The notes under the pieces were generated by a model. The model saw only the letters and a program-made list of their open reading frames with translations. It made no database searches and was not told where the DNA came from. From positions 1 through 5,462 of the forward strand of contig JANXWM010000476.1 of assembly GCA_025351145.1 (NCBI GenBank): a stretch of DNA of 5,462 bases. Direction: 5' to 3'. Both the position numbers and the translations under genes were made by a program. Source of the stretch: Chitinophagaceae bacterium (GTDB lineage Bacteria > Bacteroidota > Bacteroidia > Chitinophagales > Chitinophagaceae). Positions 1 through 5,462 of this stretch are shown in pieces; position 1 is the stretch's first letter, and each line of letters opens with the position of its first letter.

Positions 1-4
1 AGAA

Positions 5-331
5 TCATTGCATCCCGGCGGGCAGGGCAGCGAAGGCAAGTTTTGACAGGATAAAATCCTTTGCACCTGCAACCGAATAATAATAAAGCATGCGGCCTTT
101 ACTATCCTGCAGAAAGCTTTTGGCCACTGCATTTACACAAACAAATAATTGTATTACCCAAAACAATGAGTTCCATATATCTGCCTCGGGCTGGCCCATT
201 GAAAGGTATATTACAAATATGGTGGATGCTACATAGAGCAGCACCCCGTAGAAAGTGTATTGCTGGCGTATTTCCAGCAGCAGGTCTTTTTTTATTAAAG
301 TGATGATATGTTTTACAGATCCGTTTGCCAT
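5..331 (-). pseudogene. ccmB: Heme exporter protein CcmB-like, N-terminal half only, frame closed by an early stop
   Basis: This encodes the first 108 residues of a CcmB-type ABC-transporter permease, an inner-membrane part of the CcmABC system for cytochrome c maturation. The short basic N-terminus (TLIKKDLLLE, 11-20) leads into a first membrane segment at about 27-44 and a second at about 54-72. The family-typical stretch NAVAKSFLQDSKGRMLYYY follows at 67-85. ATG at 329-331 is the only plausible start; no Shine-Dalgarno site is visible. From memory CcmB is about 220 residues with six helices, so this frame stops near the middle at TGA (5-7). After residue 98 (SKL) the family normally continues into a third helix, but here it reads AFAALPAGMQ and stops, across an 83% GC stretch (14-37). 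In the +2 frame the last codons read DAMIL, which resembles the expected helix start, so a frameshift is likely. The stop overlaps a possible new start as ATGA. It may be a pseudogene, a coupled split gene or an assembly error; only four bases lie beyond it. Family call about 0.85, pseudogene status about 0.5. Confidence 0.75.
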
Positions 332-338
332 GTGTGGG

Positions 339-368
339 CAAAAGTAAAAGCATATTTGTTATTTGCAA
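339..368 (-). promoter_or_regulatory. Candidate Bacteroidota-type promoter for ccmB
   Basis: On the minus strand TACTTTTG (339-346) matches the Bacteroidota -7 box TAnnTTTG exactly. TTG (366-368) lies 19 bases upstream, as expected for the -33 element. Transcription would begin around 332-335, leaving almost no leader before the ATG at 331, so the message would be nearly leaderless. No experimental support is visible, and short motifs in AT-rich DNA can arise by chance. Confidence 0.4.
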
Positions 369-400
369 GTTTATTGCAATTTAAACCCAAATCTTGTTGT

Positions 401-520
401 AAGGATTTTTTTGAACCGAACAGCAGTTCTTTGAGCATCGTTCCTTGCGTCGCACACTTGTACTGCCGAATATAACCGAGCTTTTAACAGCCAATACACC
501 GGCTTCAAAATCCAGGTTAA
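401..520 (-). repeat. Dispersed intergenic repeat, copy A (minus orientation)
   Basis: Read on the minus strand, 435-499 matches copy C (4278-4342) at 58 of 65 positions without a gap. Weaker similarity runs on to about 520, where both copies have TTAACC. The core GTACAAGTGTGCGACGCAAG is identical in A and C. A nine-base near-palindrome TGCG-A-CGCA (446-454) is present in all three copies. On the other side, similarity to copy B extends to an exact 11-base match TCAAAAAAATC (404-414). I see no open reading frame in it and no target-site duplication, and I cannot name the family. Boundaries are approximate. Confidence 0.8.
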
Positions 521-646
521 ACTTTAGAGATTTTGCCCGGCGCTTCGATCTTCGCTAAGGTAAAAGCTCAATAAACTATCAAACTGTACAAGAGTGCGAC
601 GCAAGGGACGATTTTATTGTAACCTAAAGCTGGTATCAAAAAAATC
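404..646. repeat. Large imperfect inverted repeat formed by copies A and B
   Basis: Arms 404-486 (83 bases) and 561-646 (86 bases) are co-linear inverted copies separated by 74 bases. Three exact or near-exact blocks pair in order: 404-414 with 636-646, 437-463 with 586-612, and 478-486 with 561-569. Transcribed through, the region could fold into a long interrupted hairpin. It lies downstream of the sulfatase terminator and upstream of the ccmB promoter candidate, so it may simply be a paired REP-like insertion rather than a regulator. Confidence 0.7.
561..646 (+). repeat. Dispersed intergenic repeat, copy B (plus orientation, inverted relative to A)
   Basis: The core at 586-612 matches copy A (437-463) at 25 of 27 positions. 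Two outer landmarks are also exact and in the same order: TAAAAGCTC (561-569, matching 478-486) and TCAAAAAAATC (636-646, matching 404-414). Between the landmarks the sequence has diverged and spacing differs by only one or two bases. B is more diverged than A and C are from each other, so it is probably an older or different subtype. Confidence 0.75.
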
Positions 647-663
647 TAAGTGAAACAGCAAAT

Positions 664-707
664 AAAAAAGATACACACAGACCGTAAATGCTGCCGCTGT
701 GTGTATC
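664..707 (-). terminator. Intrinsic terminator of the sulfatase gene
   Basis: On the minus strand, about 48 bases past the TAA, an 11-bp perfect stem (GATACACACAG at 697-707 pairing with CTGTGTGTATC at 670-680) encloses a 16-base loop. It is followed at once by six U residues (664-669). The plus-strand side lacks an adjacent T run, so it is oriented for the sulfatase transcript. Confidence 0.88.
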
Positions 708-754
708 TGTGGTTCTAACTTATTTTTCTTTTGAAAAATGCGTGGCCCTGTTTT

Positions 755-3700
755 TTATTTTGCGATGATGAATCTTATAATGTTTCTTTCTGTGCTGTTA
801 TTTATCTCAAGAAAATAAGTTCCTGAAACTAAACCTGCCAGGGTTAGCCTGAAAATATTTGTGCCTTTTATTACTACATCTTTTTTTATAAATAATTTTT
901 TGCCGGTTCCATCAAGCACCTTTAAGGAAACAGCACCGGCTTTGCTGCTATTGTAATTTACTGTTATGCTGCCTGTTGAAGGATTAGGATATAAGGAAAG
1001 AATATCCTTAGCAGTTTCCGAACTTTCTGATGATTGTGCATTAAGCGGCATTAAAGCACAGGAATTGGTAATTGTTTTGCCAGCAGATGTTGTACTGCAG
1101 CCAATACTGTTTGTTACCGTTACTTTATACACGCCTGCTGCAGTTGCCACATAACTGTTACTGCTGCCGGTTGCGACAACAACGCCATCTTTGGTCCACT
1201 GATAAGTAAGGCTGGTGCCGGTGTTTGCCTTGAGTGTAACAGAGTGGGCTATACAAATATTAGTATTACCTGTTGCCGTAATAGTGGCAGCGGGATAAGG
1301 TATAAGCTGTGTAGTGGTATTTAATGAAGTGCTTGTACAGGAAAAATTATTTCTTGCATTTACTTTAAAATTTACTGCTTCGTTTGTAAGATAGGTTTGA
1401 TTTGTAGCACCTGTAATATTTATACTGTTTTTCATCCACTGATAAGTAATGCCTGTGCCGCCACTTGCGGTTAGCAAAACCGAATTCCCTGTGCAGATGC
1501 TAATTGTGGCTGAAGGTGAAATGGCGGCAGTAATTTTGTTTTCATCAATTCTGCCGTCGCAATTATTGTCTTTACTGTCGCATACATCATTTACGCCTGG
1601 ATGAATTGCTGCAACGTTATCGTTACAATCAGTATTATTGCTTACATAGCCGGAAGGTACTACACATGCCTGTGTTGAAACAGCAGGATTTCCATAACCG
1701 TCTTTATCTGCATCACGGTAAAAAAATAATTTATTTTCGTCTATCTGGCCGTTGCAATTATTATCTATGCCATCGCCGCATATTTCTGCTGCGCCGGGAT
1801 TTATGGCTGCATTGTTATCATTACAATCGGTGCTGTTATTCACGTACCCTGAAGGAGCTGTACAGGCTTGAGTTGTAATATTTATATTTCCGTATCCATC
1901 ATTATCAGCATCACGGTAGAAGGTTGTTTTTACACCTTCGTCAATTTGACCATCGCAGTTATTGTCAATGCCATCACAAATCTCCAGTGCGCCAGGATGA
2001 ACAGTGGCATTGTTATCATTGCAATCTGTGTTACTGGTTACATACCCGGCAGGTTGAACATAAGCCTGTAATGAATTTGCCGGGTTGCCATATCCGTCGT
2101 TATCTTCATCGCGGTAAAATATAACAGATGTAAATGTTTCATCAATTTCACCATTGCAGTTATTATCAATACCATCGTTTATTTCAGCTGCACCCGGGTG
2201 AACAGATGCATTGTTGTCGTCGCAATCGGTATTAGTATTTGCATAACCTGCGGGTAGTGAACATGCTAATATTGAATCAACAGGATTTCCATAACCATCA
2301 TTATCTGCATCGCGGTAAAAGGCAGTTTTTACACCTTCGTCAATTTGACCATCACAGTTATTGTCGAGACCGTCACAGATTTCAGGTGCACCGGGATAAA
2401 CAGCAGCATTGCTATCGTTACAGTCTGTTTTATTGGTAACATAACCACGTGGCATGTAGCATGTACTCACAGAATCAGAAGCACTTCCAAAACCGTCACT
2501 GTCTGCATCCTTATAATAAACCTGAGAATCACAGGGAGGAGGGGTGGCCTTTGTCCAGCCATCAGCTAAAACCTGCCTCATGTTAGCTAAAACAGAAGTA
2601 TATGCCGGGTCATTAACAAGATTTGTGTATTCATGTGGATCTGAATTGTGGTCATATAATTCCTCTCCCTGGCTGCCCCAGGTATTATAATGATATTGAT
2701 CGGTGCGAACACTTCTTCCCATAATCCCCGGTCCCGATCTTAGTACCTGTGAAAATACAGTGGTTTTCCATTGCATTGACGGATCATCAAAAAGGCGGGC
2801 AAAACTCGAACCTTCTAATCCTGAAACGGGGGGAAGGGCGCATAATTCCATTAATGTAGGATAAAAATCTTCCATTTCAACAAGCCTGTTGCAAACGCCG
2901 GGAGGCTTTCCGGGAACACAAACAATTAAAGGTATATGGAGTGCTTCCTCAAATAAGGTTTGTTTTTGCCATAGCCCTTCATGTTCACCGAGATGCTGGC
3001 CATGATCGCTGAAGAAAATAACGATTGTATTTGACCAGAGATTTTGCCTGTCCAATTCATCAAGCACTAATCCCAGTTGTGCATCCATCTGAGATACTTC
3101 ACCATCATAAGCATGTATCGTTTTTTGCCATTCATAAGTTGACTTAACAAGGTTTTGATTGAGTGGAAAAGCAATTGATGGCACATCGCTGCGATCCCCT
3201 GCGGGTGTTGAAGGCAAGATTATATTTGCCGAACCATTGCCTGTAAAATCGGTTCTTGTGGTGCCAGACGAATCTATTGGTAATAGTTCCTGAACAGATG
3301 GGTCCCCATCCATATTCCAATATGCACGGTTTGGAATAAAAAAATCGTGAGGGCCAAGTAACCCCAGAGCATAGAAAAAAGGTTTTGTTTGCTGCTGTTT
3401 TAGCCTGCTTACTAAATCCAGTGCCATGCGACCGTCAATTGTAGCCGAATCTGCAAGGTTTTGAACCCAATAAACCCCGGGGGGATCGAGAACGATTGGT
3501 GTAGGTGCAGACTTACCGCTTCCGGCATTTTCAGGTGGCTCAGCATAATTCCATGTAATATCGTTTTCAAAACGATTGTGCATTATTTTACCATACCGTT
3601 CGGTATTGTAACCGTTTTGCGCAAAATATTCGGGCATATATTTTACAGTTGGGCTTATGACCGTACTGGGGCGGGTGTTATTATCAAAGATGCCTGTTTT

Positions 3701-4057
3701 ATCAGGCCGCCAGCCTGACAAAAAAGATGTTCTCGAAGGATTGCATAAAGCATATTGGGCATAGGCCTTTGTAAACATCATGCCCCTGTCTAAAAGCCTG
3801 TGCATGTTAGGCGCAAAAACTTCCGGCCATCCTAAAAAATCTACACGATCACTTAGATCATCAACAGCAACAAATAAAACATTGTAACGCGGTGGCACCT
3901 GTGCCCGCGATAAGCCCGGAAATATAACTGCGCATAATAATAAAGAAATCAACAATATGCTTTTAAGCTTAGAAGGCGGCTTATGTTTTGTGAAACTGGA
4001 CTTTAAAAAAATGGGCATGGCACTGCCACGGCGTTGAAGTTTTTTGATTATTCTCAT
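755..4057 (-). CDS. T9SS-exported iduronate-2-sulfatase-like sulfatase with five MopE-type metal-binding repeats and two Ig-like domains
   Basis: A secreted arylsulfatase-superfamily hydrolase of 1100 residues, probably removing sulfate esters from a glycan. The hydrophobic segment 32-48 is a signal peptide, with likely cleavage after SRA (52). The catalytic domain spans about 56-505 and resembles iduronate-2-sulfatase (S1_7-like, from memory). Visible active-site residues are D66/D67, the formylglycine motif CNPSR (C105, R109), K157 and H160 in GKIMH, H237 in GPH, D351/H352 in SDHG, and K365 in WQKQ. Five repeats of about 66 residues follow (513-841), each with DxDxDGYG and DNNC-x-G-x-IDE. 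Then come two Ig-like domains (about 842-918 and 922-1000, each with YQW) and a T9SS type A sorting domain (about 1016-1100: YPNPSTG, GTYFLEI). The catalytic cysteine would need a formylglycine-generating enzyme, not seen here. Start: ATG 4057 is the longest choice; M14 (4016-4018) gives a more usual signal peptide. Neither has a clear ribosome binding site. The substrate cannot be fixed, and no SusCD pair is in the window. It is a single-gene unit with its own terminator. Confidence 0.93.
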   Translation of the reverse strand: MRIIKKLQRRGSAMPIFLKSSFTKHKPPSKLKSILLISLLLCAVIFPGLSRAQVPPRYNVLFVAVDDLSDRVDFLGWPEVFAPNMHRLLDRGMMFTKAYAQYALCNPSRTSFLSGWRPDKTGIFDNNTRPSTVISPTVKYMPEYFAQNGYNTERYGKIMHNRFENDITWNYAEPPENAGSGKSAPTPIVLDPPGVYWVQNLADSATIDGRMALDLVSRLKQQQTKPFFYALGLLGPHDFFIPNRAYWNMDGDPSVQELLPIDSSGTTRTDFTGNGSANIILPSTPAGDRSDVPSIAFPLNQNLVKSTYEWQKTIHAYDGEVSQMDAQLGLVLDELDRQNLWSNTIVIFFSDHGQHLGEHEGLWQKQTLFEEALHIPLIVCVPGKPPGVCNRLVEMEDFYPTLMELCALPPVSGLEGSSFARLFDDPSMQWKTTVFSQVLRSGPGIMGRSVRTDQYHYNTWGSQGEELYDHNSDPHEYTNLVNDPAYTSVLANMRQVLADGWTKATPPPCDSQVYYKDADSDGFGSASDSVSTCYMPRGYVTNKTDCNDSNAAVYPGAPEICDGLDNNCDGQIDEGVKTAFYRDADNDGYGNPVDSILACSLPAGYANTNTDCDDNNASVHPGAAEINDGIDNNCNGEIDETFTSVIFYRDEDNDGYGNPANSLQAYVQPAGYVTSNTDCNDNNATVHPGALEICDGIDNNCDGQIDEGVKTTFYRDADNDGYGNINITTQACTAPSGYVNNSTDCNDNNAAINPGAAEICGDGIDNNCNGQIDENKLFFYRDADKDGYGNPAVSTQACVVPSGYVSNNTDCNDNVAAIHPGVNDVCDSKDNNCDGRIDENKITAAISPSATISICTGNSVLLTASGGTGITYQWMKNSINITGATNQTYLTNEAVNFKVNARNNFSCTSTSLNTTTQLIPYPAATITATGNTNICIAHSVTLKANTGTSLTYQWTKDGVVVATGSSNSYVATAAGVYKVTVTNSIGCSTTSAGKTITNSCALMPLNAQSSESSETAKDILSLYPNPSTGSITVNYNSSKAGAVSLKVLDGTGKKLFIKKDVVIKGTNIFRLTLAGLVSGTYFLEINNSTERNIIRFIIAK
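1535..2521 (-). repeat. Five tandem MopE-like repeat units inside the sulfatase gene
   Basis: Units, in protein order: 2327-2521 (residues 513-577), 2126-2326 (578-644), 1928-2125 (645-710), 1730-1927 (711-776) and 1535-1729 (777-841). Each has a Ca-type loop D-x-D-x-D-G-[FY]-G, a T-D-C-[ND]-D segment and a P-G...DNNC-x-G-x-IDE end, with a basic pattern of four cysteines. This resembles the 'putative metal-binding motif' (Cu-binding MopE) family; the actual metal, calcium or copper, is not decided by sequence. Unit 2 lacks the third cysteine (N627) and unit 3 lacks the first (Y666). Units 1 and 3 share a 29-base identical stretch (2325-2353 and 1926-1954), a sign of two-unit duplication. Confidence 0.9.
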
Positions 4058-4161
4058 AAGTAGGGTATATAAATCTTGCTAATTGACTTAAAATATTTTA
4101 TAGATATTTTCTTTGGTTATTTGGTACGGCTAAACTGAGAATATTGGGATTTTGGTACGTA

Positions 4162-4176
4162 GTACAATTATTGTAC
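4162..4176. promoter_or_regulatory. Perfect 15-base palindrome upstream of the sulfatase gene, possible operator
   Basis: GTACAAT-T-ATTGTAC has perfect 7-base arms around one central base and sits 105-119 bases before the ATG at 4057. Its size and symmetry fit a binding site for a dimeric regulator. There is no U tract after it, and the loop is too short for a terminator. AT-rich DNA yields some palindromes by chance, so the function is inferred. Confidence 0.3.
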
Positions 4177-4256
4177 AGATTAAGTAAGCAAGATATGAAA
4201 TAAAAATATACTTGTTACTAATCTTGCAGGATTGACATCAATTGCTGCTTATTTTT

Positions 4257-4342
4257 TTAACCAGATTCTGTAGTTGGGTGTATTGGCTGTTGAAAGCTCA
4301 GTCATATTCTGCAGTACAAGTGTGCGACGCAAGAGGCGATGC
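4257..4342 (+). repeat. Dispersed intergenic repeat, copy C (plus orientation)
   Basis: 4278-4342 matches the reverse complement of copy A (435-499) at 58 of 65 positions with no gap. Similarity weakens but continues to TTAACC at 4257-4262. It carries the identical 20-base core GTACAAGTGTGCGACGCAAG (4314-4333) and the TGCG-A-CGCA near-palindrome (4323-4331). The T-rich stretch just after it (to about 4380) may be part of the element, but I could not align it with copies A and B. Confidence 0.8.
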
Positions 4343-4392
4343 TATGCAATACTACCGCCGGGCTAATCATTTTTTTAGGGTAGCTGTAAAAT

Positions 4393-4423
4393 AAAAAAGG
4401 ACTGCAAAACTGCAATCCTTTTT
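4393..4423 (-). terminator. Intrinsic terminator of the glucan phosphorylase gene
   Basis: On the minus strand, about 20 bases past the TAA, an 8-bp stem (GGATTGCA at 4411-4418 with TGCAGTCC at 4399-4406, one G-U pair) encloses the loop GTTT. It is preceded by five A and followed by six U, then more AU-rich sequence. The A and U tracts extend the pairing. The G-U pair is a C-A mismatch on the plus strand, so it is oriented for the minus-strand transcript. Confidence 0.9.
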
Positions 4424-4442
4424 ATTGAAATGAGGAAGGTGA

Positions 4443-5462
4443 TTATTTGTATAACAATTCGTAATATTCATCTGCCATGCGGTTACTCTCAAACTGGAAA
4501 CGTACATCCTGCATACCGTTTTTTACTACCTGTCTCCAGGTATCGTAGTTATCGTAGTACAAAGGCAATACCTGGTTTTCGAGAATATCGTAGAGTGTAT
4601 TAAGATCATATTCATCCTGATCGTGTACTGTCATGTTTTCATAATCGGCCTTTGGAACTACGAAACCATTATGGCCATGATTGATGAATTCTGGTATCCA
4701 TCCATCGTCGGTTGATACGTTTACGGCGCCATTCATACAAGCCGTCATACCACTTGTTCCTGAAGCTTCGCGTGGTACACGTGGGTTATTGAGCCATATA
4801 TCTGAAGCTTGTTTCATGCGTTTGCTTAAAGCAAGTTCGTAGCCAATAAGCACTGCAACATTTTTATAATTCTTGCTTAAATGAACAAGATTATTGAATT
4901 GTGAAATAGACGGATAATCAACGGGGTAAGGCTTTCCGGCCCAGATGATTTGTACGGGATATTTTGTATTGCTTAATAATTTATTGAAGCGGGCCATATC
5001 CTGTGTCAGCAGGTCGGCACGTTTGTAACCTGCAAACCGGCGTGCCCAAACAATGGTAAGCACATTGGGATCGAAGAGTTTACCCGTTTGATCGGCAACA
5101 ATTTCAAAGGCCCTTTTCTTGAGGTATTTTTTTCTATCGTCAAATGCCCAGTCGTTGCCTTCTTCTTTGGCGCGGTATAATTGTTTATCGGCCCAGTATT
5201 TCCAGTTCTGTGCATTTGTAATAGAGATGATGGGGCAAATGCCTTCATACTTTTTCCACATTTCCCTTGATACATGCCCGTGCAGTTCAGATACCCCGTT
5301 GGCAAGTTTTGCAAAGCGCAATGCTGCCAGTGAATGGTTAAACTGGTCGTCTTGCGTACCGGTAATCTTTCTTACTTCGTCAATATTTAAACCACAGAAA
5401 TAACTCATCTTATGGCATAAGTAAATGTCGTGTTTTTCGTTGCCGGCTTCTTCGGGTGTATG
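4443..5462 (-). CDS. glgP: Alpha-glucan (glycogen/maltodextrin) phosphorylase family GT35, C-terminal part; 5' end outside the window
   Basis: Members of this family release glucose 1-phosphate from storage alpha-glucan in the cytoplasm, using PLP. The frame is open to the window edge and begins HTPEEAGNEKHD, matching the internal HTP-x-x-AG motif of the family, so the ATG at 5406-5408 is an internal Met. Numbering from the first codon at the edge (339 residues shown): NGVSELHGHVSR at 55-66, the phosphate-site segment RRFAGYKR at 141-148, AGKPYPVD at 175-182, IWLNNPRVPREASGTSGM at 222-239, and DDGW at 252-255. In characterised phosphorylases the residue after EASGTSGM or GTGNM is the PLP-binding lysine; here it is T240 (ACG, 4743-4745). 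Histidine of the usual GKxHPxD is tyrosine (Y179). The fold and most active-site residues are kept, so it may be a divergent or lineage-specific phosphorylase, or an inactive relative. It is followed by its own terminator. Gene symbol is by family, not proven function. Confidence 0.88.
   Translation of the reverse strand, partial: HTPEEAGNEKHDIYLCHKMSYFCGLNIDEVRKITGTQDDQFNHSLAALRFAKLANGVSELHGHVSREMWKKYEGICPIISITNAQNWKYWADKQLYRAKEEGNDWAFDDRKKYLKKRAFEIVADQTGKLFDPNVLTIVWARRFAGYKRADLLTQDMARFNKLLSNTKYPVQIIWAGKPYPVDYPSISQFNNLVHLSKNYKNVAVLIGYELALSKRMKQASDIWLNNPRVPREASGTSGMTACMNGAVNVSTDDGWIPEFINHGHNGFVVPKADYENMTVHDQDEYDLNTLYDILENQVLPLYYDNYDTWRQVVKNGMQDVRFQFESNRMADEYYELLYK

Larger units (their letters stand above)
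332..754. other. Intergenic gap between sulfatase and ccmB
   Basis: This 423-base gap has no convincing gene. Read along the minus strand it holds the terminator of the sulfatase gene (664-707), then two inverted copies of a dispersed repeat (about 561-646 and 401-520), then the ccmB promoter candidate (339-368). The stretch between the repeat arms (487-560) shows nothing recognisable. Confidence 0.7.
4058..4442. other. Intergenic gap between glucan phosphorylase and sulfatase
   Basis: This 385-base gap has no convincing gene. Along the minus strand it holds the phosphorylase terminator (4393-4423), repeat copy C (about 4257-4342), and an AT-rich stretch of about 200 bases (4058-4256) that should contain the sulfatase promoter. 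I found no exact TAnnTTTG box there on the minus strand. The only notable item in that stretch is the palindrome at 4162-4176. Confidence 0.65.

Noticed and set aside
231..243. Possible loss of a catalytic residue in the sulfatase (GPH instead of KPH)
   Set aside because: In iduronate-2-sulfatase the histidine of this motif is the active-site residue, and it is kept (protein H237); the catalytic lysines are present elsewhere (K157, K365). Positions given here are protein residues.
61..303. Plus-strand frame of 80 residues opposite ccmB
   Set aside because: It lies antisense to a recognisable membrane protein and has no known motif, so it is taken as a shadow.
404..646. The inverted repeat as an insertion sequence or CRISPR-like array
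   Set aside because: There is no transposase frame between the arms, no target duplication was found, and the copies are neither regularly spaced nor direct.
1535..2521. DNA repeats as a CRISPR or satellite array
   Set aside because: The repeats are in frame, codon-varied and encode a conserved metal-binding domain, so they are protein repeats.
1606..2569. Several plus-strand open frames over the repeat part of the sulfatase
   Set aside because: They are antisense shadows of the tandem repeats: their His/Tyr/Arg-rich products mirror the repeated codons, and no promoter or family match is seen.
4073..4194. Inverted 8-base match ATCTTGCT (4073-4080) and AGCAAGAT (4187-4194)
   Set aside because: An 8-base match over more than 100 bases of AT-rich DNA is expected by chance, and no further pairing extends it.
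5406..5408. ATG as the start of a 321-residue protein
   Set aside because: The frame stays open to the window edge, and the 18 codons before it (HTPEEAGNEKHD...) match conserved internal phosphorylase sequence, so this is an internal methionine.

Overview
The window looks like a chromosomal segment from a Bacteroidota bacterium, most likely a Chitinophagaceae-type organism. The reasons are a secreted protein with a C-terminal type IX secretion (T9SS) sorting domain, Bacteroidota-style Ig-like repeats with the YQW motif, AT-rich gene ends, no clear Shine-Dalgarno sites, and a match to the Bacteroidota promoter pattern TTG-N19-TAnnTTTG. The family-level placement is inference. All three protein-coding regions are on the minus strand, so transcription runs from the right end of the window towards the left.

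Right end (4443-5462): the C-terminal 339 codons of an alpha-glucan phosphorylase of family GT35. The frame is open through the window edge, so the gene starts outside. The position of the lysine that holds PLP in this family reads threonine here. A strong intrinsic terminator (4393-4423) follows the stop codon. A 385-base gap (4058-4442) then holds one copy of a dispersed repeat and a 15-base palindrome.

Centre (755-4057): one large gene for a 1100-residue exported protein. In order it has a signal peptide, an iduronate-2-sulfatase-like catalytic domain with an intact Cys-type formylglycine motif, five tandem Asp/Cys-rich MopE-like metal-binding repeats, two Ig-like domains and a T9SS type A sorting domain. 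It has its own terminator (664-707).

Left (1-754): a 423-base gap (332-754) is dominated by two copies of the same dispersed repeat in inverted orientation (about 404-486 and 561-646). After it comes the first half of a ccmB-like cytochrome c maturation gene, with a good candidate promoter directly in front of its ATG. The ccmB frame ends at a TGA at 5-7, about half the normal length, next to a very GC-rich 24-base stretch. This suggests a frameshift, a small insertion or an assembly error.

The three genes appear to be independent units: two have their own terminators, the gaps are long, and no shared pathway is evident. I see no RNA gene, CRISPR array, transposase or complete mobile element. 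The most unusual items are the repeat family in both gaps, the Lys-to-Thr change in the phosphorylase, the sulfatase/metal-repeat/T9SS architecture, and the interrupted ccmB.
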